A DNA stretch of 15,863 nt, from NCBI GenBank assembly GCA_020072905.1, contig JAIQGB010000044.1, positions 1-15,863 on the forward strand, written 5' to 3'. The notes beneath the pieces were generated by a model. It made no database searches and had not been told where the DNA came from. It saw only the letters and a program-made list of their open reading frames with translations. Every line of letters begins with the position of its first letter. The stretch's first letter is position 1. Positions 1-6,069 of the stretch are shown here, piece after piece. The stretch is from Terriglobia bacterium (GTDB taxonomy: Bacteria > Acidobacteriota > Terriglobia > UBA7540). Position numbers and translations under genes: made by a program.

Positions 1-341
1 ATGGCCGTATTGGCGCCGATACCCATGGCTAATGTGGCGATCGCCACCGCCGTGAAGCCCGGATTGCGTCGCAACTGGCGCAGACCGTAGCGGACATCTT
101 GCGTAAAATTCTCAATGTAATTGACCCGTCGCATATCGCGGCACTCCTCTTTGATTTGTTCCACCCCTCCCAGTTCCCGCATGGCTGCGTAACGGACCTC
201 CTCCGGGGTCATCCCTTTTGCGACCTTTTCCTCCATCAGTTTTTCCAGGTGGAAGCGGAGTTCGTCGCTCAACTCGCGCTCGACACGATTCTTCCGAAAG
301 AGTGACCGAAGCCGAAGCGGCAACTTGTATATCCAGCGCAT
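1..341 (-). CDS. ADOP-family ABC transporter permease, N-terminal fragment (cut by window edge)
   Basis: The reading frame runs leftward from an ATG at 341 and is still open at position 1, so only about 113 residues are visible. The start (MRWIYKLPLRLRSLF) leads into a charged helical cytosolic segment containing ELSDELRFHLEKLMEEKVAKG and MTPEEVRYAAMRELGGVEQI. This is followed by DVRYGLRQLRRNPGFTAVAI and the beginning of a hydrophobic segment, LATLAMGIGANTA in part. That order is the hallmark of acidobacterial duplicated orphan permeases, which are MacB/FtsX-like ABC permeases without a dedicated ATPase next to them. The family's export substrates are mostly unknown. A PadR-type regulator lies upstream on the same strand, the usual partner of ADOP genes. 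The ribosome binding site is weak. Family assignment is firm; the substrate cannot be told. Confidence 0.85.
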   Translation of the reverse strand, partial: MRWIYKLPLRLRSLFRKNRVERELSDELRFHLEKLMEEKVAKGMTPEEVRYAAMRELGGVEQIKEECRDMRRVNYIENFTQDVRYGLRQLRRNPGFTAVAIATLAMGIGANTA

Positions 342-347
342 CGTCTT

Positions 348-406
348 AGCTCTTGGCTATCAGCTCTCAGCGTTCAGCATTCAGCGCTCACCTATCGGCC
401 TTCAGC
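348..406. repeat. Degenerate 7-bp tandem array, AGCnnTC type
   Basis: Eight consecutive 7-base units (agctctt, ggctatc, agctctc, agcgttc, agcattc, agcgctc, acctatc, ggccttc) keep an exact 7-bp register and end in agc at 404-406. On the other strand the unit reads GAnnGCT, so this array is the inverted counterpart of the CTGAnnG array at 446-494. It starts 7 bp upstream of the permease start codon and lies between the PadR gene and the permease. Confidence 0.8.
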
Positions 407-445
407 CCATAAAGATCGGAAGAACCCCGGCCACGCGGGATTCGC

Positions 446-495
446 CTGAAAGCTGACCGCTGACTGCTGATTGCTGACGGCTGATGGCTGACAGC
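446..495. repeat. Degenerate 7-bp tandem array, CTGAnnG type (seven units)
   Basis: Seven units in perfect register: ctgaaag, ctgaccg, ctgactg, ctgattg, ctgacgg, ctgatgg, ctgacag. The CTGA core and the final G are kept in every unit while two positions vary. It is an inverted relative of the array at 348-406, so the two could pair as imperfect arms around the 39-base segment 407-445. Confidence 0.85.
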
Positions 496-500
496 ATTTC

Positions 501-535
501 CAATCGTCAATCAAAAATCGGCAATCGAAAATCCG
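501..535. repeat. Degenerate 7-bp tandem array, nAATCnn type (five units)
   Basis: Five units in register: caatcgt, caatcaa, aaatcgg, caatcga, aaatccg. The core AATC is invariant. Its sequence is unrelated to the neighbouring arrays, yet the period is again exactly seven. Confidence 0.75.
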
Positions 536-540
536 ACCTG

Positions 541-568
541 CTCGTCACTCGTCACTGGTCACTCGCCA
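541..568. repeat. 7-bp tandem array, CTCGTCA type (four units)
   Basis: Four units in register: ctcgtca, ctcgtca, ctggtca, ctcgcca. It ends 6 bp before the stop codon of the PadR gene (575-577 on the plus strand). Together with the three preceding arrays it fills most of the 342-574 spacer. Confidence 0.75.
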
Positions 569-574
569 CTGCTT

Positions 575-904
575 TTATGTCGTCTCCAGCACCAAGCCAA
601 TAGCCGCGGAGAGCCTCTGCCAGTTGGCCTCCTCCTGCTCCAAATACTTTCGCCCCGCCGGTGTCAACGCATAGAACTTGGCCCGGCGATTGTTGTCCGA
701 CTCGCCCCACTTCGCCTTGATCCATCCGCTTTGCTCCAGGCGATGGAGAGCGGGATACAGCGCCCCTTGATTCACCTGGAGCACTTCCTTGGACACCTGC
801 CGGATGCGCTGGGCGATGCCCCAGCCGTGCATGGGTTCAAGAGCCAGAGTCTTGAGGATCAGAAGGTCCAACGTTCCTTGCACCAAATCGGTGGGTTTGC
901 TCAT
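575..904 (-). CDS. PadR-family transcriptional regulator
   Basis: This 109-residue protein has the PadR winged-helix signature. It opens with KPTDLVQGTLDLLILKTLAL, followed by MHGWGIAQRIRQ, the recognition-helix region NQGALYPALHRLEQSGWIKA, the wing KWGESDNNRRAKFYALTPAG, and a short C-terminal helix RKYLEQEEANWQRLSAAIGL typical of the short PadR-s2 form. PadR proteins act as dimeric repressors of adjacent genes. I chose ATG 904 because AGGGGAG lies a few bases upstream; a GTG at 910 in the same frame would add two residues. In Acidobacteriota such genes usually precede and probably control an ADOP permease, and that is the arrangement here. The effector molecule is unknown. Confidence 0.93.
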   Translation of the reverse strand: MSKPTDLVQGTLDLLILKTLALEPMHGWGIAQRIRQVSKEVLQVNQGALYPALHRLEQSGWIKAKWGESDNNRRAKFYALTPAGRKYLEQEEANWQRLSAAIGLVLETT

Positions 905-937
905 TCTCACTCCCCTCAGTTATCGACAATGAATCCT

Positions 938-969
938 ATCTCTCCTCTTGTCAATAATCAAGGGGAGAT
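938..969. promoter_or_regulatory. Imperfect dyad upstream of the PadR gene, possible autoregulatory operator
   Basis: The left arm ATCTCTCCTCTTG (938-950) and the right arm CAAGGGGAGAT (959-969) are imperfect inverted copies separated by eight AT-rich bases. The site lies about 35 bp upstream of the PadR start, where an operator would overlap the promoter. That this particular dyad is the operator is inference. Confidence 0.4.
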
Positions 970-993
970 CTTCCCACACCCAAGGAGGTTCTG

Positions 994-1230
994 ATGTTCG
1001 GTCGCACGACCGCAACACCCATCGTCCGGCTGGATGCCGTTAGTAACCTGGAGGCGGCAGTGGCGGCGTTGCTTGCCGTTACCGAGTGTCCGCCAATCGC
1101 ACGCTCGATCCAGTTTCCGACGGCAGTGCACTTGGCAGCGGCAAGCAGGCAATCAGCAAGGGCTCTGCCGCCCAGCTACCTCAAGGCCGAGCGCCTCACC
1201 CCGCTTCTCCCCGCAACTTGGCCCCTCTAA
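994..1230 (+). CDS. Small hypothetical ORF with a strong Shine-Dalgarno (78 residues)
   Basis: The ORF starts at ATG 994, five bases after AGGAGG (983-988), one of the best ribosome binding sites in the window. It encodes a 78-residue product beginning MFGRTTATPIVRLDAVSNLE and then rich in Ala, Leu and Pro, with two Ala-rich stretches (AAVAALLAV and AAAS). I recognise no family, no signal peptide and no metal motif. The first part uses the high-GC third positions expected of a gene here, while the latter part (ALPPSYLKAERLTPLLPATW) looks less protein-like. It could be a real small protein, the start of a decayed gene, or chance. It diverges from the PadR gene and lies about 280 bp upstream of the hydrogenase operon. 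Confidence 0.3.
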   Translation: MFGRTTATPIVRLDAVSNLEAAVAALLAVTECPPIARSIQFPTAVHLAAASRQSARALPPSYLKAERLTPLLPATWPL

Positions 1231-1506
1231 TCTGCCCCGTGATGGCCGTCGCGTTGTCCCTTTTCGCCCCATCGGCTGCTGGGTCGGGGCGCGCACTTTT
1301 CGGACCTTATGTCCGTTAGCAACTGGGCGGTGCAGACCGCTCAAACGAGGACAGGCAGTCCGACAGGCTCCGTGCTCCCTGCAAGATGCGCCCAGGGCTA
1401 CTCCGCTCGCGCGTTTCCGCAATTCTCGAAGTGATTGCACGCAAAAGCCAAATGGCCCGTTGCGTGCTCGTCTGGCCATTGACACGCGACTTTTGGGGGA
1501 AAGAAT
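1231..1506 (+). other. Non-coding leader with several short stem-loops before the hydrogenase operon
   Basis: No convincing gene is seen. The ORFs crossing this stretch run into the next gene in the wrong frame. Four small hairpins follow one another: CGGAC/GTCCG (1301-1315), GCGGT/ACCGC with a four-base loop (1327-1340), GGAC/GTCC (1349-1361) and CCCTG/CAGGG (1377-1397). A fifth, wider dyad AATGGCC/GGCCATT spans 1451-1480. I do not recognise a known riboswitch class. The stretch may be a structured 5' leader, or the hairpins may be chance in GC-rich DNA. Confidence 0.35.
1451..1480. promoter_or_regulatory. Dyad AATGGCC-N16-GGCCATT just upstream of the operon
   Basis: A perfect 7-bp inverted repeat (1451-1457 and 1474-1480), extendable by one further C-G pair across a bulged base, ends 26 bp before the first start codon. 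Its position fits either an operator for a regulator of the hydrogenase operon or an mRNA hairpin. The sequence alone does not decide which. Confidence 0.3.
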
Positions 1507-1953
1507 ATGCCCGAACAGGCTAACTGGTTTGGAAGCTTCTTGGCGAACCTCTCCCCGCGGGTGCAGGAGAAACTGCTCTCCATGGGCGAATCCTTTCAGT
1601 ACGCGGAGGGCGAGACCATCTTCCACGAGGGCGATCCTAGCCTTTATTTGTACATCGTCAAGACCGGTCAGGTGGCGATTGAAGTCCACGTGACGTCGAA
1701 AGGCCGCCGGTCGATCATGACTGCGGGTCCCGGTGACCTCTTCAGTTGGTCGGCCCTCGTCGAGCCGCGGCTCGAGACGGCCTCGGCGCGCGCCACACAG
1801 CCAACCGAGGCGCTAGGGGTCAAGGGCGGGGCGCTGATGGATCTTTGTCGCGAGGACGCCGAGTTCGGCTTCGAACTCTATCGCGCCTTGGCGGAAGTCA
1901 TCGGCTCGCGCCTGATCGCCACCCGCCTGCAGTTGCTCGATGTGTTCGCGTAG
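1507..1953 (+). CDS. Stand-alone cyclic-nucleotide-binding-fold (CRP-like sensor) protein, no DNA-binding domain
   Basis: This 148-residue protein is a single cNMP-binding beta-roll. It opens with LSPRVQEKLLSMGESFQYAE, then GETIFHEGDP (35-44), LYIVKTGQVAIEV (48-60) and MTAGPGDLF (71-79), and closes with the helix LYRALAEVIGSRLIATRLQL. There is no helix-turn-helix after the sensor helix, so it is not a transcription factor of the usual CRP kind. The phosphate-binding cassette is unusual: where classical binders have FGE..., this protein has FSWSALVEPRLETASARA (79-96). Canonical cAMP or cGMP binding is therefore doubtful. GGGGGA precedes ATG 1507. It is the first gene of the group 3b hydrogenase unit, 19 bp before hydB. 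I infer that it senses a signal for, or docks onto, the hydrogenase; this is unproven. Confidence 0.85.
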   Translation: MPEQANWFGSFLANLSPRVQEKLLSMGESFQYAEGETIFHEGDPSLYLYIVKTGQVAIEVHVTSKGRRSIMTAGPGDLFSWSALVEPRLETASARATQPTEALGVKGGALMDLCREDAEFGFELYRALAEVIGSRLIATRLQLLDVFA

Positions 1954-1956
1954 GGT

Positions 1957-1966
1957 GGGGAGGAAG
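1957..1966 (+). promoter_or_regulatory. Ribosome binding site that sets the hydB start
   Basis: GGGGAGGAAG lies six bases before ATG 1973. An earlier in-frame ATG at 1940 would overlap the previous gene and has no such site, so 1973 is preferred. Confidence 0.7.
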
Positions 1967-1972
1967 ACTCTT

Positions 1973-3097
1973 ATGTCGCCAAGTCTACCGCGGGTATCGG
2001 CGAGCGTGGCGATGCCGAAGGCCTCGCTCCAGCAGGTGTTTGACAACCTGCGCGCAGCCGGATACATGCTGGTCGGTCCGACAGTCCGCGACGGCGCCAT
2101 CGTCCTGGAGGAGGTCGACGGGCTCGACGACCTGCCTCTGGGCTGGACGGACGAACAGCGGCCCGGCCATTATCGTCTGACCAAAACCCGCGACAATCAC
2201 TACTTCGATTACGGCGTCGGGCCACATTCCTGGAAGGAGTTTCTCCACCCGTCGCGCCTACCTTTGTTCTCCGTCGAGAAGAACAACGGCAATTGGACCA
2301 TCCGCCCTGCGCAGGAGCCGCCTCCGCGTTACGCGTTCGTTGGGGTGCGCGCCTGCGACTTGGCCGCGATCGCGATTCAGGACCGGGTCCTGATCGGCAG
2401 CGAATTCCGGGACCCGCATTACGCTGCCCGGCGCGAGCAGGTCTTTGTTCTGGCGGTGAACTGTAGTCAGGCGAACTCCACCTGCTTCTGTGCCTCCATG
2501 AAGACGGGCCCTAAGGCCACGGGCGGCTTCGATTTGGCGCTGACGGAACTGCCGGATATCTTCCTGGCGGAAATCGGTTCCGAAGCGGGCTCGGAGGCGC
2601 TTGGCGATGTTCCATGGGAGGCCGCCACCGCTTTCGATTTGGGCCGCGCGAGCCGGGTCATTCAGCGCGCCGAGCGACAGAACGGGCGCCAGATGCAGAC
2701 GGATGACCTCCCCGACCTGCTCTATGAAAACCTCGAGCACCCTCGGTGGGATGAGGTCGCCACGCGCTGCCTCTCCTGTGCCAATTGCACGCTGGTCTGC
2801 CCGACCTGCTTCTGCACGACGGTGGAGGACGTGGGCAACCTGCGCGGCACCTCCGCGGAGCGGATCCGAATCGCGGACTCATGTTTCAATCGTGATTTTT
2901 CCCACGTCCACGGCGGAAACATTCGTCCCAGCATCCGTTCGCGCTATCGTCAGTGGCTGACGCACAAGCTGGCTTCCTGGATCGACCAGTTCGGGACCTC
3001 CGGCTGTGTGGGCTGCGGCCGCTGCATCACCTGGTGTCCGGTGGGAATTGAGATTACAGAAGAAGTGAACGCCATTCGCGCCAAGGCAGCCAAATGA
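1973..3097 (+). CDS. hydB: Group 3b [NiFe]-hydrogenase beta subunit, ferredoxin-type 4Fe-4S protein (AsrA-like)
   Basis: This 374-residue cytoplasmic Fe-S protein resembles the beta subunit of sulfhydrogenase and the AsrA subunit of anaerobic sulfite reductase. It carries FVGVRACDLAAIAIQDRVL, a Cys-rich motif with Cys164 and TCFC (170-173), and two ferredoxin motifs CxxCxxCxxxCP: Cys266/269/272/276 and Cys345/348/351/355. The first is followed by a second TCFC-type pair (Cys279, Cys281). It should relay electrons between the HydG flavin subunit and the hydrogenase core. The start at 1973 is chosen by its ribosome binding site. Its stop overlaps the hydG start in ATGA, suggesting translational coupling. 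The role is assigned from its motifs and its place immediately before hydG-hydD-hydA. The exact electron acceptor, NADP or sulfur, cannot be read from sequence. Confidence 0.93.
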   Translation: MSPSLPRVSASVAMPKASLQQVFDNLRAAGYMLVGPTVRDGAIVLEEVDGLDDLPLGWTDEQRPGHYRLTKTRDNHYFDYGVGPHSWKEFLHPSRLPLFSVEKNNGNWTIRPAQEPPPRYAFVGVRACDLAAIAIQDRVLIGSEFRDPHYAARREQVFVLAVNCSQANSTCFCASMKTGPKATGGFDLALTELPDIFLAEIGSEAGSEALGDVPWEAATAFDLGRASRVIQRAERQNGRQMQTDDLPDLLYENLEHPRWDEVATRCLSCANCTLVCPTCFCTTVEDVGNLRGTSAERIRIADSCFNRDFSHVHGGNIRPSIRSRYRQWLTHKLASWIDQFGTSGCVGCGRCITWCPVGIEITEEVNAIRAKAAK

Positions 3098-3960
3098 GCA
3101 CTGCGTTTCTAACTAGTGAAATCCCCAATCCGACTGACCCGATGCTGCCTCACCTGGCAACGATCCAGGATGTGAAACCTACGGCGGCCGGCGTCTCAAC
3201 TTTTTCCTTGGTTTTCGCCAATCCGGAAGAACGCGCAAACCACTGTTTCCAGGCCGGGCAGTTCAACATGCTGTACCTGCCTGGCGCTGGCGAGGTCGCG
3301 ATCTCCTTGAGTTCCGATCCGGCCCAGCCCGAAGTCATGGACCACACGATCCGTGACGCCGGAAGCGTGACGCGGGCCATCGGGCGGCTCAAAGTGGGCG
3401 ACGTGATAGGCGTGCGAGGCCCTTATGGCAGCGCCTGGCCGCTCAACAAGACTCTGGGCAGCAATCTGGTTATCGTGGCGGGCGGCATCGGCTTGGCGCC
3501 GCTCCGGCCCGTCATACTCTCCATCCTCCGCCAGCGGAGCGCCTACGGGCAGGTGGTGTTGCTTTACGGGGCCCGCACTCCCGCTGACCTGCTCTATACG
3601 GACGAATTTGACAAATGGCGTCAGGGCGGCATCGACGTGCAGGTCACCGTCGATCTGGGTGATAAGAGCTGGCGAGGGCTGGTCGGCGTCGTCCCTCAAT
3701 TGTTCTATCGCATCCGGATAGACCATAAGAAAACCGCCGTGATGACTTGCGGGCCGGAAATCATGATGCGGTTTGTGATCTATGAAGCGCTGGCCCGCCG
3801 CATCCCCAAGGAGAGGATCTTCATTTCGATGGAGCGCAACATGAAGTGTGCTGTGGGTTTCTGTGGCCACTGCCAGTTCGGCCCAACGTTCATCTGCAAG
3901 CAAGGGCCGGTGCTCAATTTCGCGGCCATCGAACCTTTCTTCGGCAAGGAGGATTTCTGA
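3094..3960 (+). CDS. hydG: Group 3b [NiFe]-hydrogenase gamma subunit, FAD/NAD(P)-binding (AsrB-like)
   Basis: This 288-residue flavoprotein belongs to the ferredoxin-NADP reductase-like superfamily. An N-terminal FAD-binding barrel includes FQAGQFNMLYLPGAGEVAIS (52-71), where the usual RxYS flavin motif is relaxed. The nucleotide-binding half begins at VAGGIGLAPLRPV (128-140) and includes VMTCGPEIMM (216-225). The C-terminal [2Fe-2S] motif is C-x4-C-x2-C-x7-C (Cys252, 257, 260, 268). The protein passes electrons between NAD(P)H and the Fe-S chain in HydB. It starts within the stop codon of hydB (ATGA) and ends one base before the hydD start. Related proteins include dihydroorotate dehydrogenase electron-transfer subunits, but the position before hydD and hydA settles the hydrogenase role. 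Confidence 0.93.
   Translation: MSTAFLTSEIPNPTDPMLPHLATIQDVKPTAAGVSTFSLVFANPEERANHCFQAGQFNMLYLPGAGEVAISLSSDPAQPEVMDHTIRDAGSVTRAIGRLKVGDVIGVRGPYGSAWPLNKTLGSNLVIVAGGIGLAPLRPVILSILRQRSAYGQVVLLYGARTPADLLYTDEFDKWRQGGIDVQVTVDLGDKSWRGLVGVVPQLFYRIRIDHKKTAVMTCGPEIMMRFVIYEALARRIPKERIFISMERNMKCAVGFCGHCQFGPTFICKQGPVLNFAAIEPFFGKEDF
3946..3952 (+). promoter_or_regulatory. Ribosome binding site that sets the hydD start
   Basis: AAGGAGG at the end of hydG lies nine bases before ATG 3962. The longer open frame from 3848 overlaps hydG deeply and has no family support. Confidence 0.75.
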
Positions 3961-3961
3961 T

Positions 3962-4750
3962 ATGGCCTCCGAAGCGCGGCCCAGGCTGGCGGTTTACAAG
4001 TTCGCGTCCTGCGACGGCTGCCAGCTGGCCTTGCTGAATCTCGAAGACGAACTGCTCAGCCTCGTGGGTGAGGTGGAGATCGCCTACTTCCTGGAGGCGA
4101 GTTCGGCGACGCTGCCCGGACCTTATGACGTGGCGTTGGTCGAGGGCTCCGTGACAACCGCCGAAGATGTGGAACGCATCCGCGGCATCCGCAAGGACGC
4201 AAAGTACCTGATCACCATCGGAGCCTGCGCCACCACCGGCGGCATTCAGGCGCTGCGCAACTGGAAGGACGTGGACGAATTCATTCGCCTGGTTTACGCG
4301 CGGCCGGAATACATCCACACCTTGAAGGACTCGACGCCCATTTCCAGCCATGTCGCCGTGGACTTCGAGCTGAACGGCTGCCCGATCAACAAGGCGCAAG
4401 CGCTGGAAGTTCTGACTGCGCTCTTGCAGGGCCGCGCGCCTCACCTGCCCCCGCACGCTGTCTGCGTGGAGTGCAAGCGGCACGGAACGGTTTGCGTGAC
4501 CGTGGCGCAGGGGATTGCCTGTCTGGGGCCGTTGACGCATGCCGGATGCGGGGCGCTGTGTCCCGCCTTCAATCGTGGCTGCTACGGCTGCTTCGGCCCG
4601 ATGGCAGACCCCAACCCGGATTCGCTCACGGCTCACTTGCTCGACATCGGTGTTCCTCGCGGCCACATCATCCGGTTGCTGAGAGGGTTTACGGGCTACG
4701 CGGATACCTTCCGCGCCGCCAGTGAAAAGTTGGAGAAGGTAGCGCAATGA
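3962..4750 (+). CDS. hydD: Group 3b [NiFe]-hydrogenase small (delta) subunit
   Basis: This 262-residue small subunit carries ligands for three Fe-S clusters. The proximal cluster uses SCDGCQ (Cys17, Cys20), GAC (Cys89) and NGCP (Cys140). The C-terminal part has eight more cysteines (168, 171, 178, 187, 196, 200, 207, 210), enough for two further [4Fe-4S] clusters. There is no twin-arginine signal peptide, so the enzyme is cytoplasmic, as expected for group 3. It forms the electron wire from the Ni-Fe site in HydA to HydB and HydG. The start at 3962 follows AAGGAGG. The stop overlaps the hydA start in ATGA. The length agrees with soluble group 3 small subunits, which are shorter than the uptake-type group 1 subunits. 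Confidence 0.95.
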   Translation: MASEARPRLAVYKFASCDGCQLALLNLEDELLSLVGEVEIAYFLEASSATLPGPYDVALVEGSVTTAEDVERIRGIRKDAKYLITIGACATTGGIQALRNWKDVDEFIRLVYARPEYIHTLKDSTPISSHVAVDFELNGCPINKAQALEVLTALLQGRAPHLPPHAVCVECKRHGTVCVTVAQGIACLGPLTHAGCGALCPAFNRGCYGCFGPMADPNPDSLTAHLLDIGVPRGHIIRLLRGFTGYADTFRAASEKLEKVAQ

Positions 4751-6069
4751 GCCAGACGAATACTCAACCTGCCAGCCTGCCTCTTCGCACCGTCAAAGTG
4801 GACTACCTGACGCGCGTCGAAGGTGAAGGCGGCTTGTACGTGCGCGCTGAAGGCGGCCAGTTGCGCGAGGTCAAGCTGAATATCTTCGAGCCGCCGCGCT
4901 TTTTCGAAGCCTTCCTGCGCGGCCGTCATTTCCAGGAGGTGCCCGACATCACGGCGCGCATCTGCGGAATCTGCCCCGTGGCCTACCAGATGAGTTCCGT
5001 GCACGCGCTCGAAGCGGCGCTGGGCGTGAAGCCGGGGCCTGAAATCCGTCTGCTCCGCCGCCTGCTCTATTGTGCGGAGTGGATCGAGAGCCATGCCCTG
5101 CACATTTACCTGCTCCAGGCGCCGGACTTTCTCGGCTACGACAGCGCCATCGCCATGGCCGCCGACCATCCGCGCGTCGTCGAGCAAGGCCTGCGTTTGA
5201 AGAAAATCGGCAACAACCTTCTGGAGCTGCTGGGTGGCCGCGCCACCCACCCCGTCTCCGTCTGCGTGGGCGGTTTCTACAAGGTGCCGCGGCGGAAAGA
5301 CCTGCTCAAGCTCCGTTCGGACCTCGAGTGGGGATTGCAGGCCTCGCTCGAGACCGTGCGCTTCGTCACTGGCCTGAAGTTTCCCAATTTCGCTCCGGAC
5401 TACGAATTCGTCTCCGTCTCTCACCCCGACGAGTATCCCATGAACGAACGGCGGATTGTTTCCTCGGGCGGGGTTGATGTCGAACCCGCCGAGTATGAGC
5501 GCGTCTTTGTGGAGGAACACGTCGAGCACTCGACGGCTCTTCATTCCCGGAAGGTGGAGACGGGGACGAGTTACTTTGTTGGCCGGCTGGCGCGCCTCAA
5601 TTTGAATCGGGAAAAGCTGATGCCACGCGCACGCGAAGCCGCGGAGACTTGCGGCATCGCCTGGCCGAGCCGAAATCCTTTCCACGGCATCGTGGCGCGG
5701 GCCGTGGAGATGACGCACGCCTACGAAGAGGCGCTGGCCATTGTCGAGGCTTACCAGGAGCCCGCGCGCAGCCGTGAGGAGTTCAAGGTGCATGCCGGTG
5801 AGGGCAGCGCTGCGACCGAGGCGCCTCGCGGCGTGCTCTATCACCGCTACCAGATCAACGATCGGGGTCTGGTGGAATTCGCCAAGATCGTCCCGCCCAC
5901 CTCGCAAAACTACCGCCGCATGGAGGACGATCTGCGGCTGTATCTGCCGGGAATCCTCGATCGGCCGGAGCCCCAGATCGCGCGCGCCTGCGAGGACCTG
6001 ATCCGCAACTACGATCCCTGCATCTCCTGCTCCACGCACTTTCTGAAACTGAAGCTCGACCGTGAGTAA
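4747..6069 (+). CDS. hydA: Group 3b [NiFe]-hydrogenase large (alpha) catalytic subunit
   Basis: This 440-residue catalytic subunit holds the Ni-Fe(CN)2CO centre. The N-terminal L1 motif is RICGICPVAY with Cys73 and Cys76. The C-terminal L2 motif is DPCISCSTH with Cys425 and Cys428 and His431. These four cysteines bind nickel, two of them bridging to iron. The opening VDYLTRVEGEGGLYV is the typical RVEGEG start of the family. The last nine residues (FLKLKLDRE) after His431 are the tail removed by the maturation endopeptidase encoded next. In L1 the position that is His in many groups is Tyr80. Catalysis is reversible H2 oxidation coupled to NAD(P); related archaeal enzymes can also reduce sulfur. 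The subgroup 3b call rests on the gene set BGDA and on overall motifs, not on a tree. Confidence 0.96.
   Translation: MSQTNTQPASLPLRTVKVDYLTRVEGEGGLYVRAEGGQLREVKLNIFEPPRFFEAFLRGRHFQEVPDITARICGICPVAYQMSSVHALEAALGVKPGPEIRLLRRLLYCAEWIESHALHIYLLQAPDFLGYDSAIAMAADHPRVVEQGLRLKKIGNNLLELLGGRATHPVSVCVGGFYKVPRRKDLLKLRSDLEWGLQASLETVRFVTGLKFPNFAPDYEFVSVSHPDEYPMNERRIVSSGGVDVEPAEYERVFVEEHVEHSTALHSRKVETGTSYFVGRLARLNLNREKLMPRAREAAETCGIAWPSRNPFHGIVARAVEMTHAYEEALAIVEAYQEPARSREEFKVHAGEGSAATEAPRGVLYHRYQINDRGLVEFAKIVPPTSQNYRRMEDDLRLYLPGILDRPEPQIARACEDLIRNYDPCISCSTHFLKLKLDRE

Noticed and set aside
413..423. Resemblance to a sequencing-adapter start (AGATCGGAAGA)
   Set aside because: Only 11 bases match and the sequence then diverges (ACCCC). 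It lies inside a coherent spacer, so chance is the better explanation.
348..568. CRISPR-like array
   Set aside because: Units are 7 bp and tandem with no unique spacers of 25-40 bp, and there are no cas genes in the window.
1301..1397. NiCo (nickel/cobalt) or cobalamin riboswitch
   Set aside because: The short GGACAGGCAG stretch caught the eye, but I could not find the further conserved blocks or the multi-way junction of these classes as I recall them. A covariance-model search would decide.
1479..1507. TTGACA followed by AGAATA as a sigma-70 promoter
   Set aside because: The would-be -10 box overlaps the start codon at 1507 and the ribosome binding site lies between the boxes, so transcription from it would miss the gene start.
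1034..1693. 219-residue plus-strand ORF and the 178-residue minus-strand ORF at 1153-1689
   Set aside because: Both overlap the clear cNMP-fold gene in other frames, are Arg/Pro/Ser-rich, and show no family motif. They are typical of shadows in GC-rich DNA.
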